Shown piece after piece: positions 20,386-27,024 of a stretch of DNA of 45,211 nt. This DNA comes from a virus. Under the pieces are notes generated by a model. It was not told the DNA's origin. It was given only the letters and a program-made list of their open reading frames with translations, and did no database searches. Made by a program: the position numbers and the translations under genes. The stretch is taken from positions 1-45,211 of the IMG/VR virus record IMGVR_UViG_3300027852_000067; one strand, written 5' to 3'. Every line of letters begins with the position of its first letter. Position 1 is the first letter of the stretch.

Positions 20386-20805
20386 ATGTTAAAAAAATGG
20401 ACAGAAACACAAAATAATAGAATGGAAAATGTCTCTTTTCATTCGCAAGCCGTTTGCGATAGGTGCAATGAGGTAAAACCGATAGGAAGGGATGGATTAG
20501 ACTGGCTTTTTATAGCGAGGGTTATCGGAAGTAAAAACCAAATAGATGTTTGCCCAGCCTGCCAAACCAAAAAAGACAATGAGGATGTTGTTCGGCAACT
20601 CGGCCAATATGTCCATCATAGCATCTGGCGTGACGGTTCCCTTATTGGCAGGAAACTAAGGTCAATCAAGGCAGAGCAAGACGCGCTTGAAAAGGACTGC
20701 CGCAAAGCCAGGGAATTACTAGAGAAACTTAACCCGGTCAACAAGCAAAGCCACTTGAACAAGATAGGCAGGGCGCTTGCGAGTGCCGGGATAAAATGTG
20801 TATAA
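20386..20805 (+). CDS. Zinc-binding coiled-coil protein
   Basis: 139 residues. CDRC at about 25-28 and CPAC at about 57-60 form a zinc-ribbon. The C-terminal part is helical and basic (RKLRSIKAEQDALEKDCRKARELLEKLN). It precedes the Sak4-like ATPase by 9 bases, so it may take part in recombination. Confidence 0.7.
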   Translation: MLKKWTETQNNRMENVSFHSQAVCDRCNEVKPIGRDGLDWLFIARVIGSKNQIDVCPACQTKKDNEDVVRQLGQYVHHSIWRDGSLIGRKLRSIKAEQDALEKDCRKARELLEKLNPVNKQSHLNKIGRALASAGIKCV

Positions 20806-20814
20806 GGGGGGATT

Positions 20815-21978
20815 ATGTTCACGAAAGCAACGAGGAAAAAAGCAAAATTACGGTTGGGGCTTATAGGCCCATCGGGGTCAGGCAAGACCTACTCAGCTCT
20901 CCAGATTGCAATGGGGCTTGGGGGCCGCATAGCCATGATTGATACGGAGAGGGGCAGCGGGGAGCTTTACTCAGATATGGCGGACTACGATGTGGATCAA
21001 ATATCTGAGCCATTTAAACCACAGAAATATACGGAATTAATCAAGATGGCAGGGAAAGACTATGATGTCATTATCATTGATAGCTTGTCCCATGCTTGGG
21101 CCGGTGAAGGTGGCATGCTAGATATGCACGACAACGCGACAAAAGCTTCAAAATCAAAGAACAGTTACATGGCATGGAGAGAAGTTACCCCGCACCACAA
21201 CCGGCTTGTAGACGCGATTCTCAACAGCCCTGCTCATATTATCGTTACTATTCGAAGCAAAGTTGCCTATGAAATAATTGAAAACGACAAAGGCAAAAAA
21301 GCGCCTCAAAAGATAGGCATGGCCCCGGTGTTTAGGGAAGGCATAGATTATGAATTCACGGTTGCCCTTGACTTATCCATTGAGGGGCATATCGCTACAG
21401 CTTCAAAGGATCGTACAGGGCTTTATGATAGCGAGTTTTTCACGCCTTCTGTCGAAACAGGAAAGCAATTAATAGAATGGTTGAACCAGGGCGAAGATGC
21501 GCCGGCACCAAAAAAAGAGGAACCAACAATATCCCTCGCCGATAAGTTAAGGCAAGAGCTGAACTCTTTAATGGTTGCCGCCGGGCTGAACTCAAGCGAA
21601 GTCAAAGACTTTTTTGAGTGGCTAAACCTGAAAAACGTAGCTGAGGCGAAGAAGGCAATTAAAGATTTCCCGGCGCTCAAGGCTAGATGGGCAAAGGCAC
21701 CATTCGGCCAGAACCCGGGGGCCACAAACAACTTCGATTTTCTCAAGCAGATGGCAGAAGTCAAGAAACGTATAGAGGCTGCTGACGGTAACGATAAGAT
21801 TTATTATGCGAAAATAGGTGCGCTTGGCTTCGAGAAGTCCAACCAGATATTCGGAGTTCCCGTGCAAAAACAAGCGCTTTTCGAGCTTACGAGATACGCC
21901 GAAGAACAAGAAGCCGCGTTGAGACCGGAAGAGCTAGAAGAACCACCATTGCAAGATGGTCCACATATGGGGGAATAA
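20815..21978 (+). CDS. Sak4-like RecA-fold recombination ATPase
   Basis: 387 residues. The N-terminal RecA-fold ATPase (about 10-220) has Walker A GPSGSGKT at 18-25, the MIDTERGSGEL pattern at about 41-51 and Walker B DVIIIDS at about 84-90 followed by LSHAW, all typical of AAA_24/Sak4 phage ATPases. These act in single-strand annealing with an SSB partner. The C-terminal 130 residues carry a helical extension absent in minimal Sak4. It sits beside a coiled-coil protein and zinc proteins, as recombination genes do in many phages. No separate exonuclease was seen in the operon. Confidence 0.8.
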   Translation: MFTKATRKKAKLRLGLIGPSGSGKTYSALQIAMGLGGRIAMIDTERGSGELYSDMADYDVDQISEPFKPQKYTELIKMAGKDYDVIIIDSLSHAWAGEGGMLDMHDNATKASKSKNSYMAWREVTPHHNRLVDAILNSPAHIIVTIRSKVAYEIIENDKGKKAPQKIGMAPVFREGIDYEFTVALDLSIEGHIATASKDRTGLYDSEFFTPSVETGKQLIEWLNQGEDAPAPKKEEPTISLADKLRQELNSLMVAAGLNSSEVKDFFEWLNLKNVAEAKKAIKDFPALKARWAKAPFGQNPGATNNFDFLKQMAEVKKRIEAADGNDKIYYAKIGALGFEKSNQIFGVPVQKQALFELTRYAEEQEAALRPEELEEPPLQDGPHMGE

Positions 21979-22002
21979 AAACATATTTAAGGAGGCAAAA
22001 CT

Positions 22003-23145
22003 ATGCAAGAAGTACAGGCAATAGACAGATCGGAAAAAGCAATCGCATTATATCAGATTACGCCCGCAGAAATAGCTGAGAGGCTAAAAGCATACGATAC
22101 GCTAAAGGTGGTTGAGGGCGATACGGAATCATATAAAAAGGTTCGTACCGCACTTACAGCCCTTGTGCACACAAGGGTTGAGGCCGATAAGCGCAGAAAG
22201 AAACTAGGTGAGGATGCCCGTAAGCAAGTGTCTTATATCAATGGGGCCGCAAAGCTGCTTATTGGTCCTATGGCGCCCTATGAGGAAAGATTTAAGGCTG
22301 AGTTGAAAGCCGAAGATGATCGTAAGTTGGCTATAAAAGCTGAAAAGGAACGCCAAGAGAAAGCCCGAGTCAATGGAATACTCGAAAGCATCCAGGCGAT
22401 TAGAAACCATGCCGCTGACGCTGGTTTCCTGTCAGTCGCTGAATTGGTGAAAAGACTTGATATCATTTCTGCGACTACTACAGATAAGAGTGTTTACATG
22501 GAGTTTGCGGATCAAGGGTTGCTGGCTCTTGCTGAAACGGGTGAGATTATAGAAACAGCCCTTGTTGAACGCAAACGCCTCGATAAAGAGGACGCCGAAC
22601 GCAAAGCAGAGGCATTGCGACTTGAGAAGGTTCGCAAGGAACAGGCCATTGAGCAATCCAGATTAGATGATGAACGCCAGAAGGCAGAAGCGCAAGCCAA
22701 AGCGGAACGAGACCGTATTGCTAAAGAAAAAAAGGACCAAGAAGAATTAATACAGGCCGAGAAAGACCGCCTTGCTGAAGAACAACGTAAAATTGATGCG
22801 GCAAAAGCCAAGATCGAAGCAGATAAAAAAGCCGAAAAGGACCGTTTGGAACGTGAAGGATTCGAGCGTAAAGCCAAGGAAGATGCGAAAGTCCAAGCTG
22901 AAAAAGATGCTATTGCAAAAGCGAAAGAAGAGGAAGAGGCCAAGGTTGAAGCCGAGAGGCAAGCAAAGGAAGAAACGGACCGCATAGAGGCTATGAAGCC
23001 TGACAAAGAGAAGCTTATCCAGTTTGCAGAAGAACTCCGTAGCATCGAAGGTCCGGCAATGACACAAAATGAGACCTCTAACCTTTTAGTCACGGCGATT
23101 TTGGGCATTCGAGAAATAGCTGACAAGTTGGAAAATTCACTCTAG
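22003..23145 (+). CDS. Long coiled-coil protein (DUF1351-like)
   Basis: 380 residues. The N-terminus (about 15-100) with ITPAEIAERLKAYDTLKVVEGDTESYKKVRTALTAL resembles the start of DUF1351-like phage proteins that sit near recombinases. From about 185 to 330 it is a nearly continuous coiled coil of Lys/Glu/Ala, with repeated AEKDR-type units. It ends in a short globular helix pair (ETSNLLVTAILGIREIAD). Gene follows the Sak4-like ATPase by 24 bases with GGAGG. It may be an accessory recombination factor. Confidence 0.7.
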   Translation: MQEVQAIDRSEKAIALYQITPAEIAERLKAYDTLKVVEGDTESYKKVRTALTALVHTRVEADKRRKKLGEDARKQVSYINGAAKLLIGPMAPYEERFKAELKAEDDRKLAIKAEKERQEKARVNGILESIQAIRNHAADAGFLSVAELVKRLDIISATTTDKSVYMEFADQGLLALAETGEIIETALVERKRLDKEDAERKAEALRLEKVRKEQAIEQSRLDDERQKAEAQAKAERDRIAKEKKDQEELIQAEKDRLAEEQRKIDAAKAKIEADKKAEKDRLEREGFERKAKEDAKVQAEKDAIAKAKEEEEAKVEAERQAKEETDRIEAMKPDKEKLIQFAEELRSIEGPAMTQNETSNLLVTAILGIREIADKLENSL

Positions 23146-23161
23146 CCTGAGGGGATATCCC

Positions 23162-23398
23162 ATGGCACTATCTTACCTGCAAGAAGCAAGCATAAGAGAC
23201 AGAAAAGGGAACTGTCGGTGCCCGTACTGCGGGAAATACCGTAAGCGGTCAGAGTTTCAAGACCAGGCCTATAACATCCCCTTTGGGAAAAAGGGCATGG
23301 GCGGGCATATCTCCGTGCCTCCTGCTTGTGTTTATTGCTTGGAACTATCTGACGATCAACCAACAAAACATGAGCCGGAATGCCAGAAGAAACAATAA
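23162..23398 (+). CDS. Small zinc-finger protein
   Basis: 78 residues. CRCPYC near residues 18-23 and CVYC near 57-60 form a zinc site, preceded by NCRCPYCGKYRKRSEF. It overlaps the next gene by 19 bases. Common phage type with unknown role; DNA or protein binding is likely. Confidence 0.7.
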   Translation: MALSYLQEASIRDRKGNCRCPYCGKYRKRSEFQDQAYNIPFGKKGMGGHISVPPACVYCLELSDDQPTKHEPECQKKQ

Positions 23399-23694
23399 CT
23401 GCACAAAGACCTTACATGCCATCAAACGGCACAGAGGGCGCGGCGTTTACAGAGAAGTGGTGCGACCAATGTTCGCGCAGGGCACTGGACCCTAATGCTA
23501 AAACCCAATGCGTTTATGAGTTGCGCGCTCTAATGGGCGAAGATAATGAGAAGTGGTATTATGTTGACGGCGTCCCCACGTGCCTGTCTTTTCGTGACCG
23601 GAAATTAAAAAAACGGTATCCTAAGAAACAGGACAAACGGCAGGGTTCATTGTGGGATCAACCAACCAATGCAGCGGACGCTAAACGCCGCTGA
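23380..23694 (+). CDS. Phage Cys-containing protein ending inside an attC-like site
   Basis: 104 residues with WCDQCSRRALDP, a form often seen in phage proteins of unknown function (W-C-x-x-C), then CVYELRAL and a basic linker. Its last 12 codons are part of attC-like site 9, so the final residues (TNAADAKRR) are encoded by the hairpin. That is a common property of cassette genes that end in attC. Confidence 0.72.
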   Translation: MPEETITAQRPYMPSNGTEGAAFTEKWCDQCSRRALDPNAKTQCVYELRALMGEDNEKWYYVDGVPTCLSFRDRKLKKRYPKKQDKRQGSLWDQPTNAADAKRR

Positions 23695-23708
23695 TTTAAC
23701 CGTTATCC
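23658..23708 (+). other. attC-like site 9
   Basis: ATCAACC/CCAACC at the left, then CAGCGG[A]CG (23672-23680) against CGCCGCTG (23687-23694) with one unpaired A, then ATTTAAC and R' CGTTATCC (23701-23708). The GCGGACGC core is the form seen in many classical attC sites. It overlaps the end of the upstream gene. Confidence 0.82.
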
Positions 23709-23720
23709 TTTAGGAGGCAG

Positions 23721-24056
23721 ATGGAACTATCAAGAGTGATTCCTGCAAGAAGAAAAACAGTTAAATTTGAGTGGGCCTATAAATTTTTTATGCAAGCTAC
23801 CAACAAGTATTTAAAAATTAGGGATGGACTACATAAATCAAGAAGGGGAACTATGACTTTTTGCGATTGGTGTAAAAAGCCATTTGAAAAAGATGAGTGG
23901 TTTGCTATTGCTAAACCAAAGATTAATCAAGAGGGGCCAAAAAGAAATTGGGCATTGTGTCATGGTTGTGCAGATTTAATGGGTGCGCCATGCAGAAAGG
24001 ATAACCCTGCGCTAAACTCTGATTCAAGCCAAAGGGCCGTTGCTCCGGTCAGCTAA
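23721..24056 (+). CDS. Zinc-binding hypothetical protein (cassette gene)
   Basis: 111 residues. TFCDWCKKPF and ALCHGCADLMGAPC give two CxxC pairs of a zinc ribbon. It starts 13 bases after R' of site 9 (AGGAGGCAG-ATG) and its TAA is just before R' of site 10, so its end is encoded in the site. A complete cassette. Base composition is more AT-rich than neighbouring core genes by eye, as if from another source. Confidence 0.72.
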   Translation: MELSRVIPARRKTVKFEWAYKFFMQATNKYLKIRDGLHKSRRGTMTFCDWCKKPFEKDEWFAIAKPKINQEGPKRNWALCHGCADLMGAPCRKDNPALNSDSSQRAVAPVS

Positions 24057-24065
24057 CCGTTATGC
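24011..24065 (+). other. Weak attC-like site 10
   Basis: GCTAAAC at the left and CAGCTAACCGTTATGC at the right with a good R' box (24059-24065). The middle makes only a weak hairpin (CTGA with TCAG; CC with GG). Orientation, distance to the next gene and position after a cassette gene support it. It may be a degraded site. Confidence 0.5.
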
Positions 24066-24082
24066 TCAAGGACTGAAGCCAA

Positions 24083-24454
24083 ATGAGATGGACAAAAGAC
24101 GACATGCTGGCATACATGGCAAAGAGGGAGCGGTTCGTTCAGGGCGCTGACGTTCCCGATGAGGGCAGAGAAAGCAAGCTGCAAGGCCGGATTATGGATC
24201 ATTGCAGACGGGAGGGGTGGCCTTGCCAATGCTTCCGCCAATCCAAAAAAGCTAAAGGATTTCTTGTCCCTGGATTGCCAGATTGAATTATCGCTATCCC
24301 GAAGGGCGTGACCCTTTGGCTGGAATTAAAATCAGAAAAAGGGGTTTTGAAGAAAAAGCAAAAATCTATTGCATTGCAATTAATGTATTTGGGACATCAA
24401 TGGCATATCGTGAAAAGCTACAAGAAATTTCTGGAAATAGTTGCGAACATTTAA
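24083..24454 (+). pseudogene. VRR-NUC-like nuclease interrupted by an in-frame TGA
   Basis: From the ATG at 24083 the frame reads 67 residues to the TGA at 24284-24286, then continues in the same frame to the TAA at 24452. Across the stop the sequence is FLVPGLPD-stop-IIAIPKGVTLWLELKSEKG, which is the VRR-NUC core (G-x-P-D ... E-x-K) with one codon replaced, then a C-terminal helix. Full length would be 123 codons. It is the first gene after site 10. A nonsense mutation, sequencing error or recoding are all possible; the domain is too well preserved for an old pseudogene. Confidence 0.7.
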
Positions 24455-24470
24455 CCAAAAGGAGGGAGCC

Positions 24471-25013
24471 ATGAAACTATTAGTTGTGTTATTTGCAGTA
24501 TTTATGTTGTTTGGTTGTGAGCAACATGAAGAGATAATCGAAGAAGAGAAAACAGTCAAGGTTGAAAAGGTCTGGGAGCCGGACGGATATGTTTTCAATA
24601 GATATGTTGGCGTGGTTGGTGTTAAAATAGTTGAGAGGTTAAGCGAGTGTGGAAAAATAAAAGTAGAGCACCAAAATTGTGATGATAGGTGGTATCCTCC
24701 CATCGAAGATGAGAACGGTGTTGTAAGTTTCGTCAGTATGCCCTCGACCGAGTGGATAGACGAAAACGAATACTTCCCACTACTCAGCAATAAGCAATTG
24801 CATCAAAAGATATACGCGCTCGAAAAACGTCTTAACGCCATGGAACCTAAAGATAAGCCAGCGGTGGCAAGCGAAGATGTATCGATCGAAACACTGTGGG
24901 TGAATGGACATAAATATGATAGCAAGGGGGAGTTAGTAAATGGAAGAAATAGCAATGAAAACGTGCAGCACATGCAACAATCTGAAGCCGCTGACAGAGT
25001 TTTACCGGAATAA
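24471..25013 (+). CDS. Predicted lipoprotein
   Basis: 180 residues from the ATG at 24471 (AAAGGAGGGAGCC). The signal peptide KLLVVLFAVFMLFGC ends with a lipobox Cys at position 16. The mature part is acidic at first (EEIIEEEKTVKVEKV) and then has a beta-rich domain with two more cysteines and a helix near the end. The last 70 bases overlap the next gene. A phage lipoprotein of unknown role; superinfection exclusion or lysis are possibilities. Confidence 0.68.
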   Translation: MKLLVVLFAVFMLFGCEQHEEIIEEEKTVKVEKVWEPDGYVFNRYVGVVGVKIVERLSECGKIKVEHQNCDDRWYPPIEDENGVVSFVSMPSTEWIDENEYFPLLSNKQLHQKIYALEKRLNAMEPKDKPAVASEDVSIETLWVNGHKYDSKGELVNGRNSNENVQHMQQSEAADRVLPE

Positions 25014-25560
25014 GGCGACCAATGACGGCCTACAGTATGACTGCAAGGCATGCCGTAAAATAGAAAGTAAATTGTATAAGCGTAGGATGGCAGCCAAGAA
25101 AAAAAAGGAAGACCAAGCCGCAGTCATGCTTGAACCGGTTACTCCTGACCAGCACGCGGATATCAGGCCCCGGTCATACCGGGATTGCCTCCCGGGCGGG
25201 ATAAATGAGCAGCGACCATGTCCGTGGTGGGCATGCCCTCATCATTTGGCCGTTGAGCACTCAAGAACCATCAAGGCCAATTGGAGCAGGATGAAAAGAT
25301 CAAACAAGTTCTTGGATGGAAACGGGGATGCGTTCGTTGAGGCCTTGTCTTGCATGCCAGACACTTGTGAGCTTGACATAGAGGCTAGGGGTAGGGTAAC
25401 ATTGGAAGAGATAGGAGGCACCTTTGGTTGTGTTCGCGAGAGAGTCCGGCAGATCGAGGTGTTGGCATTGCGTAAGGCCAGGCGGAACAGCGGGGAAGGG
25501 AGCCTTGCGCTTTTTACTGAGGAAGAGGTCGGGTATTATGAGCCGCTGAGGGGAAGGTAA
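24940..25560 (+). CDS. Zinc-finger and sigma-region-4-like transcription regulator
   Basis: 206 residues. N-terminal zinc ribbon: CSTCNNLKPLTEFYRNKATNDGL and CKAC (about 8-36). The C-terminal part contains LEEIGGTFGCVRERVRQIE and a following helix (about 153-178), which is the helix-turn-helix of sigma-70 region 4 that reads the -35 element. A basic linker and a CPWWACPHH segment lie between. No region 2 is present, so it cannot be a full sigma factor. It may act as an anti-sigma, activator or late-promoter switch for the phage. Start at 24940 follows AGGGGGAG; an alternative ATG at 24955 is in frame. Confidence 0.72.
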   Translation: MEEIAMKTCSTCNNLKPLTEFYRNKATNDGLQYDCKACRKIESKLYKRRMAAKKKKEDQAAVMLEPVTPDQHADIRPRSYRDCLPGGINEQRPCPWWACPHHLAVEHSRTIKANWSRMKRSNKFLDGNGDAFVEALSCMPDTCELDIEARGRVTLEEIGGTFGCVRERVRQIEVLALRKARRNSGEGSLALFTEEEVGYYEPLRGR

Positions 25561-25572
25561 ACTATAAGCCAA

Positions 25573-25770
25573 ATGGAGAATTCAGTTATCGAAGCGTTAT
25601 GGCAGAAATGGGAACGAGATAGCGAAGCACCTGAAGCCCAAAATGGCGCACCAGAAGCCCAAAATGGCGCACCAGAAGCCGAGATAGGGAACGCCAGGGC
25701 GGACGGTTTCAGAAGTGGGACAAAGGAATGTGCAAAGCAATTAAGGGAACTGCTTTATTTATTAGGGTAG
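25573..25770 (+). CDS. Small protein with APEAQNG repeats
   Basis: 65 residues. After an N-terminal helix (VIEALWQKWERD) comes a run of three near-identical APEAQNG units encoded by a 21-bp DNA repeat, then a helix with CAKQLRELLYLL. The repeat number may vary between isolates. No function known. It ends 17 bases before attC-like site 11. Confidence 0.65.
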   Translation: MENSVIEALWQKWERDSEAPEAQNGAPEAQNGAPEAEIGNARADGFRSGTKECAKQLRELLYLLG

Positions 25771-25786
25771 TTTCCACTTGACCAGT

Positions 25787-25842
25787 GCATCAACTCCGAC
25801 ACCAACAAAGGACCGTTGGTGCGGGTTACGCTAACATTATAC
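25787..25842 (+). other. attC-like site 11
   Basis: ATCAAC at the left, then CCG[A]CACCAAC (25796-25806) against GTTGGTGCGG (25815-25824) with one unpaired A, then GTTACGCTAA and R'-like CATTATAC (25835-25842). A 7-bp plus 3-bp stem split by the extra A is the same design as the other sites. Confidence 0.8.
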
Positions 25843-25845
25843 TCT

Positions 25846-26433
25846 ATGAAAAAATATCGAACCATATTAGCAGACCCACCGTGGCAATATCGGAATAATG
25901 GCGTGAAGGGTGCAGCAGAAAAAGTCTATCCGACTATGTCAACGGAAGACATTTGCAAATTAAATATAGGCGATGTTGCAGAGAAAGACGCTGTTTTAAT
26001 CTTGTGGTGTACGTGGCCCCTATTGGAGGATGGATTTCAGGTTATAAACTCATGGGGGTTTGAATACAAAAGTGGAATGCCGTGGATAAAAATACGTGGC
26101 ACACAACGGAGCTTGTTTAATTCAGAAATATCGTTTCAGCTTAAAACATCCGTCGGTTTTTGGGTTTTTGGATGTTCTGAACCGATCTTAATATGTAAAC
26201 GTGGCAATGCAAAACCACCAGAGTTGAAACATTGTGGGTTGCTTTCTAAAAACATCGAACACAGTAGAAAACCAGACGATATATACGCCTATGCAGAGTC
26301 TTTCCCTGGGCCATACTTGGAATTGTTTTGCAGAAGACCAAGGCCAGGATGGGACGTGTTTGGGAATGAAGTAGAATCAACGACGAGTATAACCAGTCGC
26401 TTAACTGGACGGCAAAAAACCGCCGCCGGTTAG
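25846..26433 (+). CDS. MT-A70 family N6-adenine methyltransferase (cassette gene)
   Basis: 195 residues from the ATG at 25846, only 3 bases after the R' box of site 11. Motif ILADPPW (about 7-13) is the catalytic DPPW of MT-A70 adenine methylases. The following TMSTEDICKL and LILWCTWPLLEDGFQVINSWGFEYKSGMPWIK patterns and SFPGPYLELFCRRPRPGWDVFGNE at the end also fit. It methylates adenine in DNA and could protect phage DNA from host restriction. The last codons and the TAG stop lie inside site 12, so the gene is bounded on both sides by attC-like sites. Confidence 0.88.
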   Translation: MKKYRTILADPPWQYRNNGVKGAAEKVYPTMSTEDICKLNIGDVAEKDAVLILWCTWPLLEDGFQVINSWGFEYKSGMPWIKIRGTQRSLFNSEISFQLKTSVGFWVFGCSEPILICKRGNAKPPELKHCGLLSKNIEHSRKPDDIYAYAESFPGPYLELFCRRPRPGWDVFGNEVESTTSITSRLTGRQKTAAG

Positions 26434-26446
26434 CCGCCCGTTATGT
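26387..26446 (+). other. attC-like site 12
   Basis: TATAACC at the left, then TAACTGG[A]CGGC (26402-26413) against GCCGCCGGTTA (26422-26432) with one unpaired A and one T-G pair, then GCCGCC and R' CGTTATGT (26439-26446). Confidence 0.82.
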
Positions 26447-26574
26447 GCCTTATATGCTACTGGTGAAAGCATGCTTGCGGAAAAAGTATTGAGTGGGGCT
26501 GTTCGAACCAGCATCGTGAAAATAGCCGTATGGTGAAACACTTGATAGTGGTCGGTTCGATTCCGGCAGGCACA
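26444..26574 (+). ncRNA. tRNA-like non-coding cassette
   Basis: Starts at the R' box of site 12 and ends in the R'' box of site 13. The ends pair perfectly for 7 bp (TGTGCCT with AGGCACA), directly after a T-arm GTCGG-TTCGATT-CCGGC with the consensus T-loop. The 5' side has a D-arm-like hairpin (ATGCT..AGCAT, loop with GG). Between them is a 75-nt region holding a second T-arm-like hairpin, GCTG-TTCGAAC-CAGC (26498-26512). No normal anticodon arm can be placed. It may be a tRNA with an insertion, two fused tRNA fragments or a mimic. No CCA is encoded. Confidence 0.55.
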
Positions 26575-26627
26575 TAACCAATAAATAAACCAAACGTAAA
26601 AACAACGCTGGTTATTTTAACATTACC
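26572..26627 (+). other. attC-like site 13 (right end of the array)
   Basis: CATAACC, then AAATAAACCA..ACG against CGCTGGTTATTT with unpaired As, then TTAACATTACC. R'-like CATTACC (26621-26627) overlaps the stop codon of the minus-strand gene at 26623. It is the boundary between the early array and the late operon. Confidence 0.65.
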
Positions 26628-27024
26628 CAGCGTCAACCACACTCTGCAAAAACGATATAAGCTGCTGCAAAAGCACTCTCATATTGAGCGGTTGTGGTGG
26701 TGCTTTAGCGCATGCAGCCTCTGAGAACTCGGATTCGGAAAACTGGTTGAACGCCGTAGCGAAAAAGCAGATGTTATCCAGTGAGTCATGTGGCAATGCA
26801 AAAGAAGGCGTCAAAGAGTCTGTATCTCCAAGGAGCGTCTTTGTGGTGCCCTCGTCCATGGACTCATACCAGCGATAGCCACTGTATGCCGGGTCTGAGT
26901 TTGCTTCTGCAAAATCTACCGGGTCACATTCCAAGTGGAAATCACCTGCCAATGCCTGCCCTGCCAATGCCTGCCCTGCCAATAACAAAAAACTAATCAA
27001 TAAAAAACTTGTTAACTTTCTCAT
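26623..27024 (-). CDS. Secreted protein with Fn3-like domain
   Basis: 133 residues. Residues 1-27 are a signal peptide with a duplicated AGQAL unit before the cleavage site. The rest looks like one fibronectin type III-like domain (GYRWYES .. LDNICFFATAFNQFSESEFSEAACA). A C-terminal helix ends it. Last gene of the lysis cluster on the late strand. Perhaps an envelope protein acting in lysis or adsorption. Not a recognised spanin. Confidence 0.65.
   Translation of the reverse strand: MRKLTSFLLISFLLLAGQALAGQALAGDFHLECDPVDFAEANSDPAYSGYRWYESMDEGTTKTLLGDTDSLTPSFALPHDSLDNICFFATAFNQFSESEFSEAACAKAPPQPLNMRVLLQQLISFLQSVVDAG

Noticed and set aside
22512-23126. 204-aa minus-strand Ser-rich frame opposite the coiled-coil gene
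   Set aside because: It is the complement of the Lys/Glu-rich coiled-coil gene on the plus strand, has no ribosome site and its Ser/Ala/Phe composition is a shadow artefact.
23658-24065. Insertion sequence or transposon ends
   Set aside because: No transposase frame, no terminal inverted repeats bounding a transposase gene, and no target-site duplication were seen.
12008-26627. CRISPR array
   Set aside because: The elements are single hairpin sites separated by genes of variable length, not short regularly spaced repeats with unique spacers.
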